From the NCBI GenBank assembly GCA_000381605.1, contig KB906760.1:248001-312000 (forward strand): a stretch of 64,000 nucleotides of DNA, in the 5' to 3' direction. The notes beneath the pieces were generated by a model, which had not been told where the DNA came from, made no database searches, and saw only the letters and a list, made by a program, of their open reading frames with translations. Both the position numbers and the translations under genes were made by a program. Below, in pieces: positions 9,168-16,926 of this stretch; position 1 is the first letter of the stretch, and every line of letters begins with the position of its first letter. This stretch comes from Acidobacteriaceae bacterium KBS 89 (lineage in GTDB: Bacteria; Acidobacteriota; Terriglobia; Terriglobales; Acidobacteriaceae).

Positions 9168-9965
9168 ATGCCCCGTTCAGTTACTGTCACCTATCGGGTA
9201 CTCTCTACACCGGCTGAGACTGCGCGGGCCGCCGCACAGCTCTTCCTGGATGCGGCGGTAAAATCTGCCGCCGCTCGCGGGATTGCACGCATCGCAATCT
9301 CGGGTGGAACGACACCGAAGTCGATGTTTGCGCTGCTGGCTGATCCTGCCGGGCCGTTTCTGAAGCAGGTGCCCTGGGACAAGATCGAGCTGTATTGGGT
9401 CGACGAACGTTGTGTTCCACCAGACAACGCCGAGTCGAACTACCGCATGACCAGGGAAGCGCTGCTCTCGAAGGTGCCCCTGCCGGCTGAGCGTGTCCAC
9501 CGAATGGAGGGTGAGCTGGCCCCGGAGGTCGCTGCGGCGCGGTACGAGTCGATCATTCGCAATTCGTTCAAGCTGGAAGGCGCTGAGACGCCTACGTTCG
9601 ATCTAGTACTGCTGGGAATGGGCGACGACGGGCATACGGCGTCGCTGTTTCCGCATACCGAGGCCCTGAACGAGATGAGCCACATTGTGGTGCCGAACCA
9701 TGTGCCGCAGAAGGACACTTGGCGCATTACGCTGACCTGGCCGGTGATCAACCAGGGCAGGGAGGTGGCTTTTCTGATCGAAGGGGGCGGCAAGGCGCAG
9801 GTGCTGCACGATGTCTTTCTCGGGCCGTACCAGCCGGAGACTTACCCGTCGCAGATCATTCGTCCGGCGAGCGGGCGGCTTACGCTCTTGCTCGATGCGG
9901 CCGCAGCGTCTAAGCTGCCAGCACCGGCGGAATCGGATTCTTCCGGTACACTGGAGCTCCGATAG
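9168..9965 (+). CDS. pgl: 6-phosphogluconolactonase
   Basis: Hydrolyses 6-phosphogluconolactone to 6-phosphogluconate, between the zwf and gnd products. The 265-residue protein is of the DevB/NagB-like fold, with ISGGTTPKSMF, the WVDERCVPPD segment followed by SNYRM, and the catalytic GMGDDGHTASLFP motif. It begins 20 bp after zwf with a modest ATAGGAC ribosome binding site. Its TAG stop abuts the glk ATG with no gap, which implies translational coupling with glucokinase. Confidence 0.95.
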   Translation: MPRSVTVTYRVLSTPAETARAAAQLFLDAAVKSAAARGIARIAISGGTTPKSMFALLADPAGPFLKQVPWDKIELYWVDERCVPPDNAESNYRMTREALLSKVPLPAERVHRMEGELAPEVAAARYESIIRNSFKLEGAETPTFDLVLLGMGDDGHTASLFPHTEALNEMSHIVVPNHVPQKDTWRITLTWPVINQGREVAFLIEGGGKAQVLHDVFLGPYQPETYPSQIIRPASGRLTLLLDAAAASKLPAPAESDSSGTLELR

Positions 9966-11000
9966 ATGATCCTCGCTGGTGATGTTGGTGGAACGAAAGT
10001 CCATCTTGCACTGTATAACTTTGCTAATGGCCGGTTGCAACCGATCCGCGACGAGAAGTTTGCGGCCCACCAGTTTGCGAGCCTCGACGAGGTGATTAAC
10101 AAGTTTCTCGCCCTCTGTAATGAGAAAAGGGATGGGATCTTTGCAGCGTGCTTCGGTGTTCCCGGCCCGGTACGCGAAGGCCGATTGAAGCTGACGAATC
10201 TGCCGTGGATGCTGGATACGCGCGATATGACCAAGTCGCTTGGAATCCAGCATATTTTTTTGATCAACGACCTGGAAGCCAATGGTTATGGAATCCCGGA
10301 GCTCGCGTCGGAGAGCGTGTTTGAGTTGCACAGCGGGAACCCCGAAGCAACGGGACATGCGGGGTTGATCGCAGCGGGCACGGGGCTCGGTGAGGCGCTG
10401 CTGATCTGGGATGGAAAGCGACACCGACCAATCCCGTCCGAAGGAGGCCACTGCGACTTTGCCGCAAGAAGCAATCGCGAGATTGCATTGCTGGAGTATC
10501 TGCGCAGCACGCTGAAAGGGCGGGTGAGCTTTGAGCGGGTGGTCTCGGGGCTTGGGATCAAGAATATCTATGCATTTCTTCGCGACGTCGAAAAGATCCC
10601 CGAGCCGGGATGGCTGCATGACCGCATGCTGGCGGAGGATCCGAATGCGGTCATCGGCCAATGCGCCGAGGATGGTTCGAGCTCGCTGTGCTTCGAGACG
10701 ATGAAGGTTTTTACCGGGGCTTATGGTGCCGAGTCGGGGAATATCGCGCTAAAGGTGTTGGCGACCGGCGGGATCTATCTTGGGGGCGGTATCGCTCCGA
10801 AGATCCTGCAGACACTGAAGAACGGCACATTCATGCAGGCGTTCCTGGACAAGGGCCGACTGTCGGCGCTGCTGCAGTCAATTCCTGTCCGCGTGATCCT
10901 GGACGATACCTGCGCGTTGCGCGGTGCTGCTGCGTTTGCCGAGGCGCGGGCGTCGGAGGCGTCAGGGCACTCCGAACGGGCAGCGTCGATCCAAGGCTGA
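9966..11000 (+). CDS. glk: glucokinase (ROK-independent Glk family)
   Basis: Phosphorylates glucose with ATP, supplying glucose 6-phosphate to the zwf product. The 344-residue protein fits the E. coli-type Glk family. It has the N-terminal phosphate motif LAGDVGGTKVHLALY, the catalytic-Asp segment INDLEANGYGI, AAGTGLGEALL and PSEGGHCDFA. It starts immediately after the pgl stop codon, so it completes a glucose-to-ribulose-5-phosphate cassette together with zwf, pgl and gnd. The last 20 residues (Ala/Glu/Ser-rich) extend past the conserved domain. No convincing terminator is seen in the following 230 bp. Confidence 0.95.
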   Translation: MILAGDVGGTKVHLALYNFANGRLQPIRDEKFAAHQFASLDEVINKFLALCNEKRDGIFAACFGVPGPVREGRLKLTNLPWMLDTRDMTKSLGIQHIFLINDLEANGYGIPELASESVFELHSGNPEATGHAGLIAAGTGLGEALLIWDGKRHRPIPSEGGHCDFAARSNREIALLEYLRSTLKGRVSFERVVSGLGIKNIYAFLRDVEKIPEPGWLHDRMLAEDPNAVIGQCAEDGSSSLCFETMKVFTGAYGAESGNIALKVLATGGIYLGGGIAPKILQTLKNGTFMQAFLDKGRLSALLQSIPVRVILDDTCALRGAAAFAEARASEASGHSERAASIQG

Positions 11001-11233
11001 CTTTTTGCCTCATAGGACATGCTTTTTTCGTTCATTAAATTAAGGCATTTATATTCAGTGGCTTGCGCGGGTTGGTGACGGCGAAGAGTCTATTACTATC
11101 TTGTTCGGCAAGTGCAAGTCCTGGGCCGATATACTGAGTTCTGTTTACTTTGCCTCCGGCCTCCATCCCGTCGTCCGAAATTTCGTCTCCTGAAATTCCC
11201 GACTCTTCGTTTTCTTCCGCGGAGGGAACGGGA

Positions 11234-11956
11234 GTGCTTGCGCCATTGGCACTCGACTTTTCGAGGCGCGCCCAGTTGGTCGAAATGATGGAACAGCCTT
11301 GCAGTTATGAGGAGCTTCGGGCCTGCCTGCGCGATATCGCAAGAGTGGATCGGTTGACGTTTGCCCATCGGCCGACGCTCTCTTGGCTTGACGCGTTGAT
11401 TGCGTCCGCACCCAAATTGGAAAGGCCGTTGCGCGTGGTGGACGTGGGCTGCGGTGATGGCGACATGTTGAGGAGGATCGATGCGTGGGGTGCGAAGCGC
11501 GGCGTGGCCGTCGCGTTGACAGGCATTGATCTGAACCCGAACGCGATTCGCGCCGCGAAGGAGGCAACCCCATCGGGAGAGCGGATCGAGTGGATCGTTG
11601 GCGATGCGTTAGCCGATGCCGCAGGAGAGGTTGATGTGGTTGTCTCCTCGTTGTTGACGCACCACCTGACCGATACGCAGATCGTTCAGTTTATTCGGTG
11701 GATGGAGAAGAGTGCACTGCGTGGATGGTTTATTAACGATCTTCATCGCCGGCCGGTGCCGTATCACCTCTTTCGCCTGTGGACCCGCTTCACGAACTGG
11801 CATCCGTTCGTCAAAAATGATGGCCCGGTGTCGATCCGGCGCAGCTTCGTGGTGGAAGATTGGCAGCGGTTGTGCGCATCCGCCGGACTAGCCACGCAGT
11901 TCGTCACAATTCGCGAGTATCGACCCGCGCGTCTCTGTGTTGGCCGCGTCAAATAG
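11234..11956 (+). CDS. class I SAM-dependent methyltransferase
   Basis: A methyltransferase-fold protein with the SAM-binding motif I VVDVGCGDGDML, followed by GIDLNPNAI and a motif-IV-like VVVSSLLTHHL. The overall shape resembles the UbiE/UbiG-like methyltransferases found beside type III polyketide synthases, but no such synthase is present here. I prefer the GTG at 11234 because a GGAGGG site lies 7 bases upstream. A TTG at 11150 would add 28 Ser/Pro-rich residues. That choice gives 240 residues. The substrate is unknown. It stands alone between glk and an aminopeptidase gene on the same strand, with no obvious operon partner. Confidence 0.8.
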   Translation: MLAPLALDFSRRAQLVEMMEQPCSYEELRACLRDIARVDRLTFAHRPTLSWLDALIASAPKLERPLRVVDVGCGDGDMLRRIDAWGAKRGVAVALTGIDLNPNAIRAAKEATPSGERIEWIVGDALADAAGEVDVVVSSLLTHHLTDTQIVQFIRWMEKSALRGWFINDLHRRPVPYHLFRLWTRFTNWHPFVKNDGPVSIRRSFVVEDWQRLCASAGLATQFVTIREYRPARLCVGRVK

Positions 11957-12025
11957 AACGGCTTGTCAAACGAGCAATTCAATTGTGTAGCTGAGAACTC
12001 ATCACTATTAGCCAGAGGCCCATTC

Positions 12026-14701
12026 ATGTCTTTTCGCGGCACCGTTGTTTCTCTCTTCGCGATTTTTCTGGTCACAAACATTGCAGCGCAGGCGCAACGG
12101 CTTCCCGCCGGCGTCCGTCCTGAGCATTACTCGCTTAGTCTTACTCCTGATCTGAAGGCGGCAACCTTCAGGGGGGCGGAGACGATCGATCTGACGCTCG
12201 ACGCGCCCAGTAGAAGCATCACGCTGAATGTGGCTGATATCAAATTCGACGACGTGAAGGCGTATGTGTTGCCGGCTACGGCGTACGCGTACGGCAAATT
12301 GGGATCGCAGCCGACGGCATTGGGCGCCCTCGAAGTAGACAAAGATCCGCAGACCGCAACTATAGTCCTGAACGCAGGCAAAGAGCAGGCCACCTTCACC
12401 TTTCCGAACGAGCTGCCGGCAGGAAGGGTCACGCTGGCGATACGGTACACGGGAGTTCTGAACGCCAAGCTGCGTGGGTTTTATCTTTCGAAGACGAAGA
12501 CACGGAACTATGCAGTGACGCAGTTCGAATCTACGGACGCACGCCGCGCCTTTCCCAGTTTCGACGAACCTGCGCTGAAGGCGACCTTCGATATTTCGCT
12601 GGTCGTCGACGCGGGCGATACGGCGATCTCGAACGCTAACATGATCTCGGACAAGCCGGGGCCGGTGGCAGGCAAGCACACGCTGCGCTTTGCGACGACA
12701 CCGAAGATGTCGACTTATCTGGTCGCATTTTTGGTGGGCGACTTCAAGTGCGCGGAGGGAAGGTCGGATGGAGTGCCGATCCGTGTGTGTTCGACGCCGG
12801 ACAAGGTCGAGCTGACGAAGTTCGCGCTGGAGTCGGGTAAGTACGTTCTTCACTACTACAACAATTACTTTGGGATTAAATATCCGATGCCCAAGCTCGA
12901 TATGGTGGCGTTGCCCGACTTTGAGGCGGGAGCGATGGAGAACTTCGGGTGCATCACGTATCGGGAGACGGACCTGCTGACCGATATGAAGACCGGAGAC
13001 ATTCCTTCGAAGAAGCGTGTGGCGGTCGTGGTCGCGCACGAGATGGCGCACCAGTGGTTTGGCGATATGGTGACGATGCAGTGGTGGGACAACCTGTGGC
13101 TGAATGAGGGTTTTGCGACTTGGATGGAGACCAAGCCACTCGCAGAGTGGAAGCCGGAGTGGAACTTTCCGCAGGACGATGCGCAGGACCTGGATCAGAC
13201 CTTGAATCTTGATTCACAGAAGACGACTCGTACGATTCGCGCGACGGCGATCACGCCGGATGAGATCAACGAGATGTTCGACGGGATTGCGTATGGCAAG
13301 GCGGGCGCGGTGATCGGCATGGTGGAGAACTATATCGGCAAGGATGCCTTCCGCCAGGGCGTTCATAACTATCTGGAGGCGCACCTGTATGCGAATGCGA
13401 CGGCGGAGGACTTCTGGAATGCGCAAACGGCTAACTCGCACCTTCCCGTGGACAAGATCATGTCGAGCTTTGTGACTCAGCCTGGGGTGCCGCTGTTGAC
13501 GTTTTCTGACCGGCAGGCGAGCGGCGTTCCAGTTGTGCAGAGCCGGTTCTTTCTGTCTTCGACTGCGACTGCGGGGAAGGGCCAGCGGTGGACCGTGCCC
13601 GTGTGCCTGAAGACGAACGGACAACCGATCTGCCGGGTGCTTACGCTCGAGGATTCCAGTGTCCCGATACCGATGGACATTGGGTTGCCGGCCTTCTACG
13701 CCAACGGGGGCGGCAAGGGCTACTACAGGACCGTGTACACGCCGAAGCAGTACAGCGCGATCGTCGCGAAGGCGGAGACGGCGCTGACGCCGCCGGAGAA
13801 GATTGGCCTGCTGGGCGATCGGTGGGCGCTGGTGCGATCCGGACAAGGGAGTGTCGGGGACTACCTCGATCTCGTTCTGGCTCTTAAGCAAGACCCGAAT
13901 GCCGCTGTGCTCGACACGGCGCACCAGCAGCTAGACAAGATCAACTCGGACATTGCCACGGACGAGGACCGGGCCGAGTTTGCGGCGGTGTTGCGGCGCC
14001 AGTTTGGGCCAGTGTATGCCGCGATGGGCAATCCGGTGAAGGGCGAGTCGTTCGACCGGCAGCAGCTTCGCGGTACGTTGTTCGAAATCCTGGGGGCGGC
14101 GCACGATCCGACGGTGCTGGCGCAGGCGCAGCAGCTGACGACGCGGGTCTTTGCTGTGGAGAACAAGAAGGACAAGACGCTGGATGCAACGCTGGCGGAC
14201 GCCGCGGTGATGGTGAGTACGAACAACGGTGACGCTTCCCTGTATGACAAGGTGCTCGCTGTCAGCAGAAACTCCGGCGAGCCTCACGAGCAGGAAGACG
14301 CTTTGCATACGCTGGCCCGATTCCGGGACCCGGCACTGGTGAAGCGTACGCTCGAGTACATCGTGTCGGGGGAGGTGAGGAACCAGGACAGCGGGGCCCT
14401 CCTGGTGACTCTGCTCCGACATCGTGAGACCCGCGATCAGACGTGGGAGTTCATTCAAAACAACTGGGATAAAGTGCATGCTCAACTGACCGTTTCTTCG
14501 GGGGCTGAGGTGGTTCAAGCCACAGGGTCATTTTGCACGGTGCGGCAGCGGGACGAGGTGATTGATTTCTTCGCGGGACACAAGGTCGAGTCCTCGGAAC
14601 GCACGCTCGCCAAAGCAGTTGACAGCATTAACGACTGTATTCAACTTCACTCGGCCCAAGAGGCGGATTTCCACAGATGGCTGGGGGCGGAGGCCAAGTA
14701 A
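12026..14701 (+). CDS. secreted M1-family metallo-aminopeptidase
   Basis: This zinc aminopeptidase removes N-terminal amino acids from peptides. Starting at ATG 12026 it has an N-terminal signal peptide (FRGTVVSLFAIFLVTNIAAQAQ), so it is exported, probably to the periplasm. The exopeptidase motif GAMEN is at residues 302-306 and the zinc site HEMAH-x18-E at His338, His342 and Glu361. A tyrosine in GIAYGKAGAV fits the catalytic Tyr. The rest of the 891 residues is the ERAP1-like C-terminal helical domain. An in-frame ATG at 11963 would put 21 polar residues before the signal peptide and is less likely. It probably works in peptide scavenging together with the TonB receptor and secreted hydrolases nearby; that is inference. 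Confidence 0.93.
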   Translation: MSFRGTVVSLFAIFLVTNIAAQAQRLPAGVRPEHYSLSLTPDLKAATFRGAETIDLTLDAPSRSITLNVADIKFDDVKAYVLPATAYAYGKLGSQPTALGALEVDKDPQTATIVLNAGKEQATFTFPNELPAGRVTLAIRYTGVLNAKLRGFYLSKTKTRNYAVTQFESTDARRAFPSFDEPALKATFDISLVVDAGDTAISNANMISDKPGPVAGKHTLRFATTPKMSTYLVAFLVGDFKCAEGRSDGVPIRVCSTPDKVELTKFALESGKYVLHYYNNYFGIKYPMPKLDMVALPDFEAGAMENFGCITYRETDLLTDMKTGDIPSKKRVAVVVAHEMAHQWFGDMVTMQWWDNLWLNEGFATWMETKPLAEWKPEWNFPQDDAQDLDQTLNLDSQKTTRTIRATAITPDEINEMFDGIAYGKAGAVIGMVENYIGKDAFRQGVHNYLEAHLYANATAEDFWNAQTANSHLPVDKIMSSFVTQPGVPLLTFSDRQASGVPVVQSRFFLSSTATAGKGQRWTVPVCLKTNGQPICRVLTLEDSSVPIPMDIGLPAFYANGGGKGYYRTVYTPKQYSAIVAKAETALTPPEKIGLLGDRWALVRSGQGSVGDYLDLVLALKQDPNAAVLDTAHQQLDKINSDIATDEDRAEFAAVLRRQFGPVYAAMGNPVKGESFDRQQLRGTLFEILGAAHDPTVLAQAQQLTTRVFAVENKKDKTLDATLADAAVMVSTNNGDASLYDKVLAVSRNSGEPHEQEDALHTLARFRDPALVKRTLEYIVSGEVRNQDSGALLVTLLRHRETRDQTWEFIQNNWDKVHAQLTVSSGAEVVQATGSFCTVRQRDEVIDFFAGHKVESSERTLAKAVDSINDCIQLHSAQEADFHRWLGAEAK

Positions 14702-14970
14702 GAGAGTTACCGGCAGGTACGACGTAAGTTGTAGACGGTCAGTGCTTAGCGGGTGTATCTTTGCTCGCACATGATGCCATGTCGGGGTGGCCCGTTCACC
14801 ACTGCTTTTCCGTAAGGCGAAGTATCATAAGAGTCACCGACAGAACAATGGCACCAGTGCCGGGAGCTGCCATTAAAATATTATTGATACACAAAAAGTG
14901 TTATGTAGTGAGGGTCATTCTGCGTTGACTTTCAACTTTCGTGACGGTACCTTCCCAAAAGAGGACACAA

Positions 14971-15159
14971 ATGAAGAAAATTTTTCTAGCAATTGCAGGC
15001 ATCGCCCTCCTCTCTTCCGTCGCCCTCCCGCTCTACGCCCAGGGCGGTTGTGTGAACTCCCCCGAAAATCCAACAGCGATCCTTGCTGTCGTGGGCTCTG
15101 CAGGTGCATTTTTCGTGTCGGCCCGCGCACGTATCAAGGCTCGTCGATCGTCGAAGTAA
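14971..15159 (+). CDS. 62-residue secreted micro-protein with PExPT-type exosortase sorting signal
   Basis: The protein starts MKKIFLAIAGIALLSSVALP with a signal peptide ending near LYA, and then has only about ten residues (QGGCVNS) before a PENPT motif at residues 31-35. The motif is followed by a hydrophobic stretch (AILAVVGSAGAFFV) and a basic tail (ARARIKARRSSK). This order of motif, transmembrane segment and arginine-rich tail is that of PEP-CTERM-like sorting signals, here of the PExPT type. An exosortase gene starts 74 bp downstream, so it is very likely the dedicated substrate. If both ends are cleaved, the product would be a peptide of roughly a dozen residues with one cysteine. A GAGGA ribosome binding site precedes the ATG. 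Function unknown. Confidence 0.85.
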   Translation: MKKIFLAIAGIALLSSVALPLYAQGGCVNSPENPTAILAVVGSAGAFFVSARARIKARRSSK

Positions 15160-15233
15160 AGTAAATAGATCGTTATTACTGGGAACTTCTTCTACCCCGT
15201 ATTCTCCTGGTTTGTCGCCCGAATAGAATCTGT

Positions 15234-16898
15234 ATGTTAACCTTCCCGGCTGCCGCTGAAGTCAGCCCCCTTCGTTCCACTGGAACGGCCCGGCTTGGTG
15301 TGCCTCGTGCCGCTGCATTGGCGGGACTGCTCGCTGTGCTGGGCCTCTCCACTATATGGTCCACGGTCAATGCGCTGTGGTCCTTGTGGACGAATGACGC
15401 GCTGAAGTCGATCGGGATGTTCATCCCGCTGGTCAGCTTCGTGCTGGTCATGCGGGCGTGGCGTTCGCTCGGGTGGGAGATGGAGGGCAGCTGGTGGGGC
15501 CTGGTTGTCCTGATCGTCACTACGATCGTAGTGCGTGTCAGAGACCAGTCGATCCTTGTTTTTGTGTTCTCACCGCAGTGGTCCGTCTATGTTCCTCCAC
15601 ATTCGCTGGTCTTCTTTGCGTACGGTGTGGGAATGGCTCTGCTGTTTGGCGGAACGCGGCTCTTTCGGGCAGCGTTATTTCCGCTGGTTCTTCTATGGTT
15701 CGTTAATCCGATTCCCCACATCTTCAACGTCTTTGTCGATTTGCCACTACAGCGCGCCTCCGCCCATGTTGCTCGGGGGTTTGCGATTGCGCTAGGCCAA
15801 CCCTTGAGCCCTGACCAGCTGCGCCTGATGTTTACGCCGGAGTTTGGCATGTTCATCGCTCCTGGGTGCAACGGCATCCGCGGCGCGATAACGATGGGAT
15901 TCATCGCCTTGATTGCGGGCTATGTTTATCGCTTCCGCTGGTTTGCACATACCGCCATCGTCCTCGGGGCCGTGCTGCTGGGTTATGTGTTCAACTTCGC
16001 GCGCCTCTGCATCTTGGTGCTCTATTACCTCGTCGCGCTGCACATCACCTGGCTGCAGGATCGGGCGGAGATGGGCGACTACATCATTGGTGCAGGCCTC
16101 TTTCTGCTCGGCACGTTCCTGCTCTTCTATGTTGTCCGCAGGGTGAGCGAGTCGCCGGGCCAGATCAACCCTGCAACGACGATTCCGGCGGCTGTGGCCG
16201 GTTCGGCGATGGGGCGTACCCTCTACGTTCGATTCGCGGCGGCGCTCGCTCTTGTGGTGTTCAGCTGTTATGGTGTCGCGCGCGCGTATGTGCTGACGCA
16301 TACCGGCAGCTACGCCGCCCAAACGAAGGCAGATGAGAATGCGCCGGGGCAGTTTCCCGCTCGCATTGGCGGCTATACCCTGTCGCGTTCGTGGAACGAG
16401 AACATCTTTGGCGGGCCGCTGGTTTTTCACTGGGCCCAGTATGTGCCGGTCGATGGAGGGACGCCTGTGTCTCTGGGTGTATCTCCTGTGCTTGGCTCGC
16501 ATGACACGCTGGTATGCCATTCGGCACGTGGCGAGGATCCGCTCTGGCGCGACCAGATCACGCTGCCGACTGCGGGCAATGTTCCGGTCAATTTTTCCGG
16601 ATCGTTCTTCAACGATGGCGCGACCCAATATCTCGAAGCGACCACCATCTGCAACGGTGCATCGTGCGGTGAGTACTCGAGCGACCGCACCCATTTCGGT
16701 TTTGTTTACAGCAAGCCGACTGCTCACTCCCTCTTCTCGCAGGACCCCCAGCGGCCCATTCCAATCCTGATCAAGGCTGAGACGATCGACACGACGCTTC
16801 CAGCCGACGTTGCCCGCCAGCAGATGACCGCTGCAGTTCGCTCTTTCCTCGCCTCAGTCGATCTGGATGGTCTGACTCAACCCTATCGCCACCAATAG
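15234..16898 (+). CDS. exosortase fused to EpsI-like (DUF3485) C-terminal domain
   Basis: Exosortases are multi-pass membrane cysteine transpeptidase-like enzymes that cleave PEP-CTERM-type signals. About nine hydrophobic segments fill residues 25-350. Putative catalytic residues are Cys212 in APGCNGIRG and Arg257 in FNFARLCIL. The third position, usually His, seems to be Asp282 in MGDYIIGAG. Residues about 345-554 form a periplasmic EpsI/DUF3485-like domain that is often encoded separately in other exosortase loci, so this is a fusion. It lies 74 bp after its probable substrate gene and 28 bp before an MBG/NHL lipoprotein gene. The subfamily is probably the acidobacterial one paired with PExPT signals; I could not confirm that name by search. 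Confidence 0.9.
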   Translation: MLTFPAAAEVSPLRSTGTARLGVPRAAALAGLLAVLGLSTIWSTVNALWSLWTNDALKSIGMFIPLVSFVLVMRAWRSLGWEMEGSWWGLVVLIVTTIVVRVRDQSILVFVFSPQWSVYVPPHSLVFFAYGVGMALLFGGTRLFRAALFPLVLLWFVNPIPHIFNVFVDLPLQRASAHVARGFAIALGQPLSPDQLRLMFTPEFGMFIAPGCNGIRGAITMGFIALIAGYVYRFRWFAHTAIVLGAVLLGYVFNFARLCILVLYYLVALHITWLQDRAEMGDYIIGAGLFLLGTFLLFYVVRRVSESPGQINPATTIPAAVAGSAMGRTLYVRFAAALALVVFSCYGVARAYVLTHTGSYAAQTKADENAPGQFPARIGGYTLSRSWNENIFGGPLVFHWAQYVPVDGGTPVSLGVSPVLGSHDTLVCHSARGEDPLWRDQITLPTAGNVPVNFSGSFFNDGATQYLEATTICNGASCGEYSSDRTHFGFVYSKPTAHSLFSQDPQRPIPILIKAETIDTTLPADVARQQMTAAVRSFLASVDLDGLTQPYRHQ

Positions 16899-16926
16899 TA
16901 GCGGCTCCTTGGTATCCTAATTTCCC

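Noticed and set aside
14850-14861. GGCAC-CA-GTGCC inverted repeat and a TGGCAC start upstream of the micro-peptide gene, considered as a sigma-54 promoter
   Set aside because: The spacing does not give the GC dinucleotide needed at -12. The short palindrome alone is too weak to call an operator.
14925-14953. TTGACT-N17-TACCTT as promoter of the micro-peptide gene
   Set aside because: Only three of six -10 positions match, and the implied leader would be about 14 nt, so the call is not strong enough.
14898-15164. 88-residue alternative frame over the micro-peptide
   Set aside because: It lacks a ribosome binding site and reads as Arg/Pro/Cys-rich noise; the other frame has a signal peptide and a sorting motif.
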